Shown one piece after another: positions 1 through 7,202 of a DNA stretch of 64,000 bases (positions are counted from its first letter, which is position 1; every line of letters starts with the position of its first letter). Under the pieces are notes generated by a model. The model saw nothing but the letters and a program-made list of their open reading frames with translations, was not told the origin of the DNA and did not search any database. Location: contig NZ_CP132910.1 of assembly GCF_030846775.1 (NCBI RefSeq), forward strand, positions 1,646,001 through 1,710,000, read 5' to 3'. The position numbers and the translations under genes were made by a program. Source of the DNA: Geothrix sp. 21YS21S-2. GTDB taxonomy: Bacteria > Acidobacteriota > Holophagae > Holophagales > Holophagaceae.

Positions 1-669
1 TGGGTTACTCTCCGTTCGGGTTCACGGCGGTGGCTGTGGGCAACCCTTTTTGTATTCTTTACCATTGATTTGCTTTGGATTCTCCTATGGTTCCCGAAGG
101 AGTTCGCTTCCCGCATTTTTCTGCGGAATGCCCTTCCGGCAGTGCAGGGGCCGGCCCTGGTCCTGGGGGCCGGCGTGTACGCCGACGGCGAGCCCTCCCC
201 GATCCTCGAGGGGCGGCTCGAGGCCGCCCTGGCGCTGTTCAGGGGCGGCCAGGTGGGCTGGATCCTGGTTTCCGGCGACAACCGGGCGCAAAACTACAAC
301 GAGCCCCAGGCGATGCGGAAATGGCTCATCCGCCGGGGGGTCCCCGTCGAGCGGGTGGTGAGCGACTACGGCGGCAGGCGCACCTATGACAGCCTCCGGC
401 GGGCCCAGGCGGTCTTCGGGGTGAAGCGCGCCGTGGTGGTCACTTCGGATTTCCACCTGCCCAGGGCCCTCTACCTGGCCTCCAGCATGGGCCTGGACGC
501 AACGGGCGTGGCCGCGGACACCTCCGGGGTGCCCCTGAAGGCCAGGGCCGGGTTCCTGGCCCGGGAATTCGCGGCCCGGCACGTGGCGGTGCTGGACCGG
601 TGGTTTCCGCCCCACACGATGCTGGGGAACCGGGAGACCACTCCGGACGACGCTACAGCAGGGCCTTGA
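1..669 (+). CDS. SanA/YdcF-like DUF218 envelope protein (5' end outside window)
   Basis: The reading frame is open to the left edge, so the true start probably lies outside the window; an internal TTG sits at 70. The first visible residues form one hydrophobic segment (roughly bases 31-110) typical of the N-terminal anchor of SanA. The rest is a DUF218 domain: a VLGAGVY strand, an SGDN motif followed by YNEP and MRKWL, a DYGGRRTYDSL stretch and a late SDFHLPRAL stretch, all in the order seen in E. coli SanA, a protein linked to envelope barrier function and vancomycin sensitivity. The family role is known only loosely. The gene converges with and overlaps the last 17 bases of the acyltransferase/synthetase gene on the other strand. 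Confidence 0.82.
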   Translation, partial: WVTLRSGSRRWLWATLFVFFTIDLLWILLWFPKEFASRIFLRNALPAVQGPALVLGAGVYADGEPSPILEGRLEAALALFRGGQVGWILVSGDNRAQNYNEPQAMRKWLIRRGVPVERVVSDYGGRRTYDSLRRAQAVFGVKRAVVVTSDFHLPRALYLASSMGLDATGVAADTSGVPLKARAGFLAREFAARHVAVLDRWFPPHTMLGNRETTPDDATAGP

Positions 670-3271
670 GCGTCCTGTAGTCCGTCTTGCCCGTGCCCAG
701 CACCGGGATCTTCTCCAGGTCCACGACCGTGCGGATGTTGTGGATGGGGCTGAAACCGGCCTCCCGGATGGCCTGGTTGGCCTCCTCCCGGGTGACGCCC
801 CGGATGGTGAAGAGGGTGAGTTCCACGGCGTTGCCGGTCTCCTTCGCCTCGACGGCCAGGACCGCCTCGTCGTCCCCGGGGCCCGAGAAGCGGGCCAGGA
901 GGGCCTCCTCCACGGAGGGAAGGCTGACCATCTCGCCGCCCATCTTCACGAAACGCTTGAGCCGGCCGGCGAACGCCAGCCTGCCGTCCTCCTCGCGGAC
1001 CAGGTCCCCGGTGCGGTACCAGGCGTGGCCTTCGAAGTCCACGAAGGGCGAGGGTCCGTCGAACCCCAGGTACCCGCCGAAGATGCTGGGCCCCCTGACC
1101 AGGAGCATGCCCATGGCCCCCGGAAGGGACCGCTCCCCGGTGTCGGGGTCGACCAGCGCATGGTCCACGGAGGGCATGCACCAGCCGATGGTGCCGTGCC
1201 TGCGTCCCTCCTCGCGGTTCGCCGCCACCACGGGGGAGCACTCCGTGATGCCGTAGCCCTCCAGGATCACCATGCCCGGCCAGCGCTGGCCGATGGTCTC
1301 GAAAAGGGCCTCGGGGCACTTCTCGGCCCCGGTGATCACGAAGCCCAAGGACTCCAACTGGGCGGTGCGGGCCACCCGCACGATGCCGTTGAGGAAGGTG
1401 GGGGTGCCCACCAGGGCGGTGACGCGGTAGGCCTCGATGTGGCGGGCCAGGGCCGTGCCGTCGGTGGGGACCGGGTAGTACACGGCCTGGAACCCGCAGC
1501 ACAGGGGCAGCACGACGGTGCCCGTGAGCCCGAAGGAGTGGAAGGGCGGCAGGAATCCCACGAAGCGGGCCCCGTCCAGGAACCGGTACTCGGCGGCGAT
1601 GTCGCGCACGTTGGCCAGCAGGTTGCCGTGGGTCAGGGGGACGGCCTTGGGCAGGTTCTCGCTGCCGCTGGTGAAGAGCACCACGGCGGTTTCGGCGATG
1701 CGGGCCCTGCGCAGGGGCTTCCAGGAGAGCCAGGCGCCCAGGAGGGCCTTGAGCTTGGCGCCCCGGGTCAGGGAGGCGCCCACGTCCTCCATGAGCAGGA
1801 GGCGGTCGCGCAGGGCCTCCAGGTCCATGCCCTGGGACTGGATGCGCTCGACCACCCTGCCCACGGTGAGCACGCGCCTGACGTCCAGCAGGTCCAGGCC
1901 GTGCGTCATGTTCCGCACGCCGGTGGTCCAGTTCACCATGACGGGCGTCTTGCCCGCGAAGAGCACGGCCAGGTACAGCACCGCCGCGCCCACGCTGGAG
2001 GGCAGCATGATGCCCACGTACGGGCCCTCGATGGCTTCCAGGACGGGCTTGAGCGCCAGGATGGAGGTGATGAGGTCCCGGTAGGTCCTCACGCCCGAAG
2101 CCTGGTCGGCGATGACCGCCCTGCCGGGATCCCGCGCCGCCTGGCGCAGGAAGACCTCGGGGATGGTGGCGCCCTCGGGCACGAGCGCGGGCAGCCCCAT
2201 CGGCCGGAACCAGGAGGAGGGCACGGGCTTGAGGGGGGCCCCCGCCGTGTCGATGGCGTGGCCCGAGGCCGCGAGCAGCGCGTCCCCCACGGTGACCAGG
2301 GAATCCGGGTCGCCCAGGTGGTGGCCGAATTCCTGCTCGATCCAGAGCTGGAGCTCCAGGCGCATCAGGCTGTCCATGCCCAGGTCCCGGGCGAGCTGGT
2401 CGGCGTCCTGGAGCCCGGCCTTCCCGGACATGTCCCTCAGCCGGGCCTGCACCTGCTCCCGCACCGCCGGGGTGACCTCCCCCGGGTCCCCCTGGAGACG
2501 CACCTGGGGCGGGTCGGGAAGGACGCGGCGGCCGCCGGGCTCCCACGGCGTGGCGGGCACGTGGAGGGCGGGCGGCGCGTCCTCGTTGAAGAACGCCTCC
2601 ATCCTCCGGTTCATGGCCTCCCGGCCCTCGGACCGCGGGAAGTCGGCGGGCTCGGCCAGTTCCACCGTCACCTCCCGGCGGGGGCAGAAGAAGACGAAGC
2701 TGGCGAGGATGTCCAGGGCCTGGCGGGCCAGGACCCGCATGAAATCGGGGGAGTGCCCCGCGGCGCGGCTGAAGCGGCTGCCCCAGAGCCCTCGGGTGCG
2801 CACCAGCACCACCCGGGCTCCGGGCGCCGCCGCCAGGATGGTCTCCACCGCGCTGTTGCCCCCCAGGTCCTCCAGGCGGCTGCGCATGAGGTGGCCGCCG
2901 GGGTAGAGCAGGATGTTCCGGCCCTGGGCCAGGTCCTCCGCGCATTCCCGGATCACCCGCTCCACTTCGGGCCGGCAGCTCTCGCCGTACTTGGCCAGGT
3001 CCGGCAGCGGCTTGGCCCCGAACTGCTTCGTGATCCAGTTGATGCCGGGGCTGGCGATGCGGTCCCGGTCCGCCAGCGAGGCGGGGCGGAACCGGGGGTA
3101 GAGGGTCCCGGCCACGATGACCGGATCGATGAGGGCCGGGTGGTTGGGCAGGAAGAGGATGCCGCCGGCGCCCCGGGAGGCCACCTCCTCCAGCCCCTTG
3201 ACCCGGATGCGGTAGCGCAGCGAGAGGAGGCCGCGGCCCAGTGCGATGAAGAGGGAGGCCGTCACGCCCAT
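653..3271 (-). CDS. Aas-like fusion: PlsC acyltransferase, acyl carrier domain, acyl-ACP synthetase
   Basis: This 872-residue protein should re-acylate lysophospholipid at the inner membrane. Residues 1-220 are a PlsC-type acyltransferase with the HX4D motif at His44 and Asp49. Residues about 265-345 look like an acyl carrier domain with a GMDS motif, Ser301 being the phosphopantetheine site. From about 370 to the end is an AMP-binding acyl-ACP synthetase with the TSGSENLPK phosphate loop and a late GKTDYRTL motif. E. coli Aas has the first and last domains but no carrier between them. The ATG at 3271 gives the normal PlsC N-terminus and overlaps the end of the upstream transporter gene by 10 bases, so the two are probably co-translated. 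Confidence 0.87.
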   Translation of the reverse strand: MGVTASLFIALGRGLLSLRYRIRVKGLEEVASRGAGGILFLPNHPALIDPVIVAGTLYPRFRPASLADRDRIASPGINWITKQFGAKPLPDLAKYGESCRPEVERVIRECAEDLAQGRNILLYPGGHLMRSRLEDLGGNSAVETILAAAPGARVVLVRTRGLWGSRFSRAAGHSPDFMRVLARQALDILASFVFFCPRREVTVELAEPADFPRSEGREAMNRRMEAFFNEDAPPALHVPATPWEPGGRRVLPDPPQVRLQGDPGEVTPAVREQVQARLRDMSGKAGLQDADQLARDLGMDSLMRLELQLWIEQEFGHHLGDPDSLVTVGDALLAASGHAIDTAGAPLKPVPSSWFRPMGLPALVPEGATIPEVFLRQAARDPGRAVIADQASGVRTYRDLITSILALKPVLEAIEGPYVGIMLPSSVGAAVLYLAVLFAGKTPVMVNWTTGVRNMTHGLDLLDVRRVLTVGRVVERIQSQGMDLEALRDRLLLMEDVGASLTRGAKLKALLGAWLSWKPLRRARIAETAVVLFTSGSENLPKAVPLTHGNLLANVRDIAAEYRFLDGARFVGFLPPFHSFGLTGTVVLPLCCGFQAVYYPVPTDGTALARHIEAYRVTALVGTPTFLNGIVRVARTAQLESLGFVITGAEKCPEALFETIGQRWPGMVILEGYGITECSPVVAANREEGRRHGTIGWCMPSVDHALVDPDTGERSLPGAMGMLLVRGPSIFGGYLGFDGPSPFVDFEGHAWYRTGDLVREEDGRLAFAGRLKRFVKMGGEMVSLPSVEEALLARFSGPGDDEAVLAVEAKETGNAVELTLFTIRGVTREEANQAIREAGFSPIHNIRTVVDLEKIPVLGTGKTDYRTLKALL

Positions 3272-4515
3272 TGCGCACTCCGGAGCAGGACCCGCATGCC
3301 CGCGCTTAGCACCAGGGCGAGGCACCCCACGACGCACATGCCCGTGGTGGGGGCCCAATGGGCGTTGAGGAGGTTCGAAAGCGGGCCGCTCAGCATGATT
3401 CCGCCGAACACGGCGAAATTGGCCGAGGCCAGGACCGCGCCCCGGCGGGAGGCTTCGGGCCGCCGCTGGATGAAGCTCTCCACGGGGATCAGGAAGATGC
3501 CGCCGAACAGCCCCACCAGGGCCACCGCCACGAAGACCGCAGGGACCACGAAGGGCGCGGGCAGCAGGCGCAGGGCGGGCAGCGCCATCATCGAAAGGCC
3601 CATCCCGGCCCCCGCGGGCGCCAGCACCCGGTGCCAGTCCTCGCCCTTGGCCCACCGGGGGCTGAGGATGCCGCCGGCGGCGATGCCGGCCAGCTGGCTG
3701 ACGATGAGGGCGCTGGTCAGGGACTTGCTGAGGCCCAGTTCCTGGATGCCCAGCGGGTTGATGAGGAGCACCTGCAGGGAGCCCGAGAACCAGATGAACA
3801 CCGAGGCCCCCACGGTGAACGCCAGGAGGCGGTCCTTCCGGATGCCCGCGAGGTCGCGCAGGGTGGCCAGGGGGCCCAGCCACGGGAAGGGGGCGCGCGG
3901 GTCGGCCGCGGGATAGGAGGCGACCTTGAAGCTGACCGCGAGCCCGCCGAGAGCCACCAGGATCACGCCGGCGCCCACCAGGAGCCGCCCGCGGTCGATG
4001 CCGTGGAAGCCTGCCCCGGTCACGTCCAGCGTGAAGCCCGCCGCCGCGATGCCCACGAGGATCCCCACCGTGACCACCATGCGGAGCAGGCCGTTGGCCC
4101 GGGTCACGTAGTCCCCGGGGTAGAGCTCGGGGATGGAGCCGTTGATGGCCGGGCTCATGAACGCCGCCTGGGTGCCCATGGTGCCGAGCATGACCATGAT
4201 GAGCCACCAGTTGCCCGTGGCGATGCCCGCGGCCCCCACCAGCATGGCGGCCAGTTCCACGGCCTTGGCCGTGATGACGACGGTGCGCTTGGCGAAGCGA
4301 TCCGAGGCCCAGCCCGCCGGGGCCGCAAAGAGCAGGTAGGGGAAGGTGAACACGAAGATGGCCACCCCCTGCAGGCTGATCCGCCCCGCCGCCACCGCGA
4401 GGATGAGCACCGCCTGCTTGTAGTAGTTGTCGTTGAAGACGCCCAGGAAGAAGGCCGCGGCCATGGCTGCGAACTTCCCCCGGGCACGGTTGACCTGCTC
4501 GGTCTCATCGCTCAA
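3262..4515 (-). CDS. LplT-like lysophospholipid transporter (MFS)
   Basis: A 417-residue major facilitator protein with about 12 hydrophobic segments, beginning with the FNDNYYKQA motif that is characteristic of LplT-type flippases. In known systems LplT flips lysophosphatidylethanolamine to the inner leaflet, where Aas re-acylates it, and the two genes are neighbours or fused. Here the gene directly precedes and overlaps the Aas-like gene. The start is a TTG at 4515, chosen because a GGGGAGGG sequence lies at ribosome-binding distance and no in-frame ATG gives a better N-terminus. The substrate is inferred from the pairing; the fold and family are clear. Confidence 0.85.
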   Translation of the reverse strand: MSDETEQVNRARGKFAAMAAAFFLGVFNDNYYKQAVLILAVAAGRISLQGVAIFVFTFPYLLFAAPAGWASDRFAKRTVVITAKAVELAAMLVGAAGIATGNWWLIMVMLGTMGTQAAFMSPAINGSIPELYPGDYVTRANGLLRMVVTVGILVGIAAAGFTLDVTGAGFHGIDRGRLLVGAGVILVALGGLAVSFKVASYPAADPRAPFPWLGPLATLRDLAGIRKDRLLAFTVGASVFIWFSGSLQVLLINPLGIQELGLSKSLTSALIVSQLAGIAAGGILSPRWAKGEDWHRVLAPAGAGMGLSMMALPALRLLPAPFVVPAVFVAVALVGLFGGIFLIPVESFIQRRPEASRRGAVLASANFAVFGGIMLSGPLSNLLNAHWAPTTGMCVVGCLALVLSAGMRVLLRSAQWA

Positions 4516-4589
4516 AGGCCCTCCCCGGAACGAAGCGGACCCCGGGGAAGCCCCAGGGTCCGGCTCAGCAACGCTCGTATTGCCATGGA

Positions 4590-4886
4590 TCAGAGATCAA
4601 TCTCCCCGACGCCCAGCTCGTCGGCGGTGTCTTCGGAACTGTCCTTGATGGCCGGGGACACGTCCAGATCGTTGGCGATGCCCAGCATTTCGCTGGAGGA
4701 CGCGTAGATCTGGCCCACCGTCTGCTTGCGCGTCTCGAGGGTCTGGATGAGCTCCTGCACGCGCTTGATCTCGTCGTTCAGGTGCTGCCACTCCACCCGG
4801 ATGGTGTTGTTCATCTGGTCGACGTCCTGGCGGCAACGCTCACGGGCCTGCTCGTAGAACTGCTGCTGGTCTTTGCTGAGGTCCAT
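4590..4886 (-). CDS. Small coiled-coil protein of unknown function
   Basis: A 98-residue soluble protein starting MDLSKDQQQF. Residues 1-60 are rich in Gln, Glu and Arg with regular hydrophobic spacing and should form one long coiled coil; the C-terminal third is acidic. No signal peptide or membrane segment is visible. The ATG at 4886 was chosen over an upstream in-frame start because a GGAG lies seven bases before it and the extra upstream residues are low-complexity. It lies between the LplT-like gene and the Ser/Thr kinase, all on the minus strand, 74 bases before the transporter and 87 bases after the kinase. I recognise no family. Confidence 0.7.
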   Translation of the reverse strand: MDLSKDQQQFYEQARERCRQDVDQMNNTIRVEWQHLNDEIKRVQELIQTLETRKQTVGQIYASSSEMLGIANDLDVSPAIKDSSEDTADELGVGEIDL

Positions 4887-4973
4887 GAATACTCCATACA
4901 CAAGGGAAGGGAAACGCCAATGATTCGGATGGATCAAGGATACCTGGAACCGCCGGGAGGGGGGAAAGGGCAA

Positions 4974-6767
4974 TTAGTTGAATATCCGGTACGCCACCCA
5001 GGCCACACCGGCGATCACCGCGATGAGGACGGGGATGAGCCACAGCGGCTGCTGGGCGTGGGCCATGGGAGCCGGCGGCATGGGCATGGGCTCGGGGGGG
5101 CGCACCCGCTGGGGCTGCGGCTGGACCGGCAGCGGCTGCGGCGGGCGCGGGGGCGGCGGCACGGGGGAAGCCGGCTGAAGGACCGGGTAGCGGTGCTGCA
5201 GGAGTTCCTCCAGCTCGGACCGGGACCCCTTCAGGACCATGTTCACGTACTCGGCGACGTCGTGCTCCGTGGGCTCGCTGCTGGTCTTCACCAGGAGGTT
5301 CTTGAGGTCCCGTTCCAGGAACCGGGCCGAAACGTAGCGGTGGTCGACGTCGCGGTTCAGGGCCTTGTTCACGATGGCGGCCATCTCCGGGGTCACGGCC
5401 GGGTTGACGGAACGCACCTCCTGGACCTTGCCCATGCGGACCTTCTCGAGGACCCCCAGCTCGCTGTCGGCCTGGAAGCAGCGCTCCCCGGTCAGGAGCT
5501 CGAAGAGCACCAGGCCGAGGGAGTAGATGTCGGACCGGCCGTCCAGGGCCCCGCCCAGGGCCTGTTCGGGGCTCATGTAGAGCAGCTTGCCCTTGAGGGC
5601 TCCCGCCATGGTCTGGGTGCTCTTGGTGGCGGCCTTGGCGATGCCGAAGTCCACCAGCTTCACCGCGCCCTCGTAGGAGATGAGGATGTTCTGGGGGCTG
5701 ATGTCCCGGTGGACGAGCTTGAGCTCCTTGTCGTTGATGCCGCGCTTGCGGTGCGCGTAGTCCAGGGCGCTGGCCACCTTCATGGTGACGGCGGCGGCGA
5801 TGGGCTCGGGCACCGGCAGGCGGTACTCCCGCACCTTGCGCAGCAGGCTGCGCAGGTCCCGGCCGTCCACGAACTCCATGGCGATGTAGTAGAACCCCAT
5901 GGCCTTGCCCAGGTCGAAGATCTGGCAGATGTTGGGGTGCGTGAGCTGGGCGGCGAGCTTGGCCTCGTCGATGAACATCCGCACGAACTCGTCGTTGTCC
6001 GAGAGGTGGGGGAGGATGCGCTTGATGGCCACGATCTTCTCGAAGTCGTGCACGCCGCGCTGCCGGGCCTTGAAGAGCTCGGCCATGCCGCCCACGGCCA
6101 CCTTCTCCAGGAGGTAGTAGTTCCCGAACTCCTCCATGCTCTCGTCCAGGGGGGCCGGCGGTTCGGGCGGGGCCGGCGGCGGCCAGTTCTCGGGGACCTG
6201 GGGCAGCGGGCCGGTGGCCTTGATGTCGACCTCGGAGCCCTCGAAGAAGCTGGAGATGCTCGGGACGCCGCCGAGCGTGAAATCCTTGGGCAGCGGGGGG
6301 GTGACGGCCCTGGGCTGTTCCGGGGGCACCTCGTCGAGGTCGGTCAGGATGTCGGCGAAGAGGTCCTCGGTGGTGAACTTCTGGGCCCCGGGGCCGAAGC
6401 CCCCGAGGCAGGAGCGCAGGGTCGCGGGCCAGACCTGGAGGGAGGTCTCCCGTCCCATGCGATGCAGGGCGGTGACGTCCAGGCCCGCCTTCAGGGCCCA
6501 CGCCACGTCGGCCTCCGTGCCCCCGAGGGCCACGAGGGCGATGCCGGGCTTGCGGAGCTGGAGGTCCCGGAGCAGGGTCAGGCCCTCCCCGCCGATGGCC
6601 TGGGGATCGAACAGGACCACGTCCGGGGGGGTGGAGGCCGCGCCCTGGAAGCCGCTGGCGGCCCCCTGCACCCAGACGACGTCCCAGCCTTCGTTCCGCA
6701 TGACCGCCGACAGGTCGGGGGTCCGGAAGGATTCGCCGTCCACGATGAGCAGGTGAGCCAGGGCCAT
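4974..6767 (-). CDS. Tail-anchored Ser/Thr protein kinase with receiver-like N-terminus
   Basis: A 597-residue Hanks-type kinase. Residues 1-125 have the layout of a response-regulator receiver (LLIVDGE strand, Asp54 in VVLFDPQ at the phospho-acceptor position), but the acidic pair is reduced to one Asp and the conserved C-terminal Lys is missing, so phosphorylation is doubtful. After a Pro-rich linker the kinase domain spans about 215-475: Lys249 in VAIKR, the HRD loop at 353-355, DFG at 373-375 and YMSPEQ in place of APE. A Pro-rich stretch then leads to a single C-terminal membrane helix, so the kinase faces the cytoplasm. Start ATG 6767 follows a TATAAT-containing promoter. Targets are unknown. 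Confidence 0.88.
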   Translation of the reverse strand: MALAHLLIVDGESFRTPDLSAVMRNEGWDVVWVQGAASGFQGAASTPPDVVLFDPQAIGGEGLTLLRDLQLRKPGIALVALGGTEADVAWALKAGLDVTALHRMGRETSLQVWPATLRSCLGGFGPGAQKFTTEDLFADILTDLDEVPPEQPRAVTPPLPKDFTLGGVPSISSFFEGSEVDIKATGPLPQVPENWPPPAPPEPPAPLDESMEEFGNYYLLEKVAVGGMAELFKARQRGVHDFEKIVAIKRILPHLSDNDEFVRMFIDEAKLAAQLTHPNICQIFDLGKAMGFYYIAMEFVDGRDLRSLLRKVREYRLPVPEPIAAAVTMKVASALDYAHRKRGINDKELKLVHRDISPQNILISYEGAVKLVDFGIAKAATKSTQTMAGALKGKLLYMSPEQALGGALDGRSDIYSLGLVLFELLTGERCFQADSELGVLEKVRMGKVQEVRSVNPAVTPEMAAIVNKALNRDVDHRYVSARFLERDLKNLLVKTSSEPTEHDVAEYVNMVLKGSRSELEELLQHRYPVLQPASPVPPPPRPPQPLPVQPQPQRVRPPEPMPMPPAPMAHAQQPLWLIPVLIAVIAGVAWVAYRIFN

Positions 6768-6786
6768 AAATTCTCGAGAAAATGCA

Positions 6787-6816
6787 ATTATAGACCGCAG
6801 GAGCGGGCGCGGCCAA
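6787..6816 (-). promoter_or_regulatory. Sigma-70-type promoter of the Ser/Thr kinase gene
   Basis: On the minus strand a perfect TATAAT (6792-6787) lies 18 bases after TTGGCC (6816-6811). The predicted transcription start falls near 6780, giving a leader of about 12 bases before the ATG at 6767. A perfect 10-base palindrome, TTCTCGAGAA (6771-6780), sits at the predicted start point and could be an operator. Confidence 0.6.
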
Positions 6817-6936
6817 CTGGTCATCTTCAACAACGAATGCTGGCAATACCTGCATACGGCTGGTAACCTGATGGACGGCCCTTGAACCGGAGTTCTGGTT
6901 TTCGGGCGAATTCAAGGCGGAAGGAGGTGTCCCCAC

Positions 6937-7143
6937 ATGCCACTGGTCAAAATCAAGGAAGATGAAACTTTCGAGAACGCGCTTCGCCGCTTCAAGCGGA
7001 AGTGCGAGAAGTCTGGAATTCTCAGCGAGCTGAAGAAGCGTCAGCACTACGAGAAGCCCAGCGCCAAGCGCAAGCGGAAGATGCTCGCCGCACGCAAGAA
7101 GACGCTGAAGCGCCTCGCCCAGGAGCGGAGGCTGATGGGCTGA
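6937..7143 (+). CDS. rpsU: 30S ribosomal protein bS21
   Basis: A 68-residue, highly basic protein that matches bS21 over its whole length, from [10 protein letters not shown] through the [11 protein letters not shown] core to the Lys/Arg-rich C-terminal helix. bS21 joins the small subunit late and helps translation initiation. An AAGGAGGT ribosome binding site lies at ideal distance before the ATG. A strong terminator follows, so rpsU is probably transcribed alone rather than with mutS2. The length is normal for the family. Confidence 0.97.
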   Translation: MPLVKIKEDETFENALRRFKRKCEKSGILSELKKRQHYEKPSAKRKRKMLAARKKTLKRLAQERRLMG

Positions 7144-7168
7144 TGCCCTCGTTTCCGATAGGATAGAG

Positions 7169-7193
7169 AGGCCCGCCCACGGCGGGCCTTTTT
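7169..7193 (+). terminator. Rho-independent terminator after rpsU
   Basis: AGGCCCGCC, a three-base loop and GGCGGGCCT form a perfect 9-base-pair stem followed at once by a T run. It ends ten bases before the mutS2 start. Confidence 0.9.
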
Positions 7194-7202
7194 CGTGCCC
7201 AG

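Noticed and set aside
740..3916. A 1,058-residue open frame on the plus strand
   Set aside because: It is antisense to the clear LplT- and Aas-like genes, is rich in Gly/His/Gln and has no domain. It is a by-product of GC-rich codon use.
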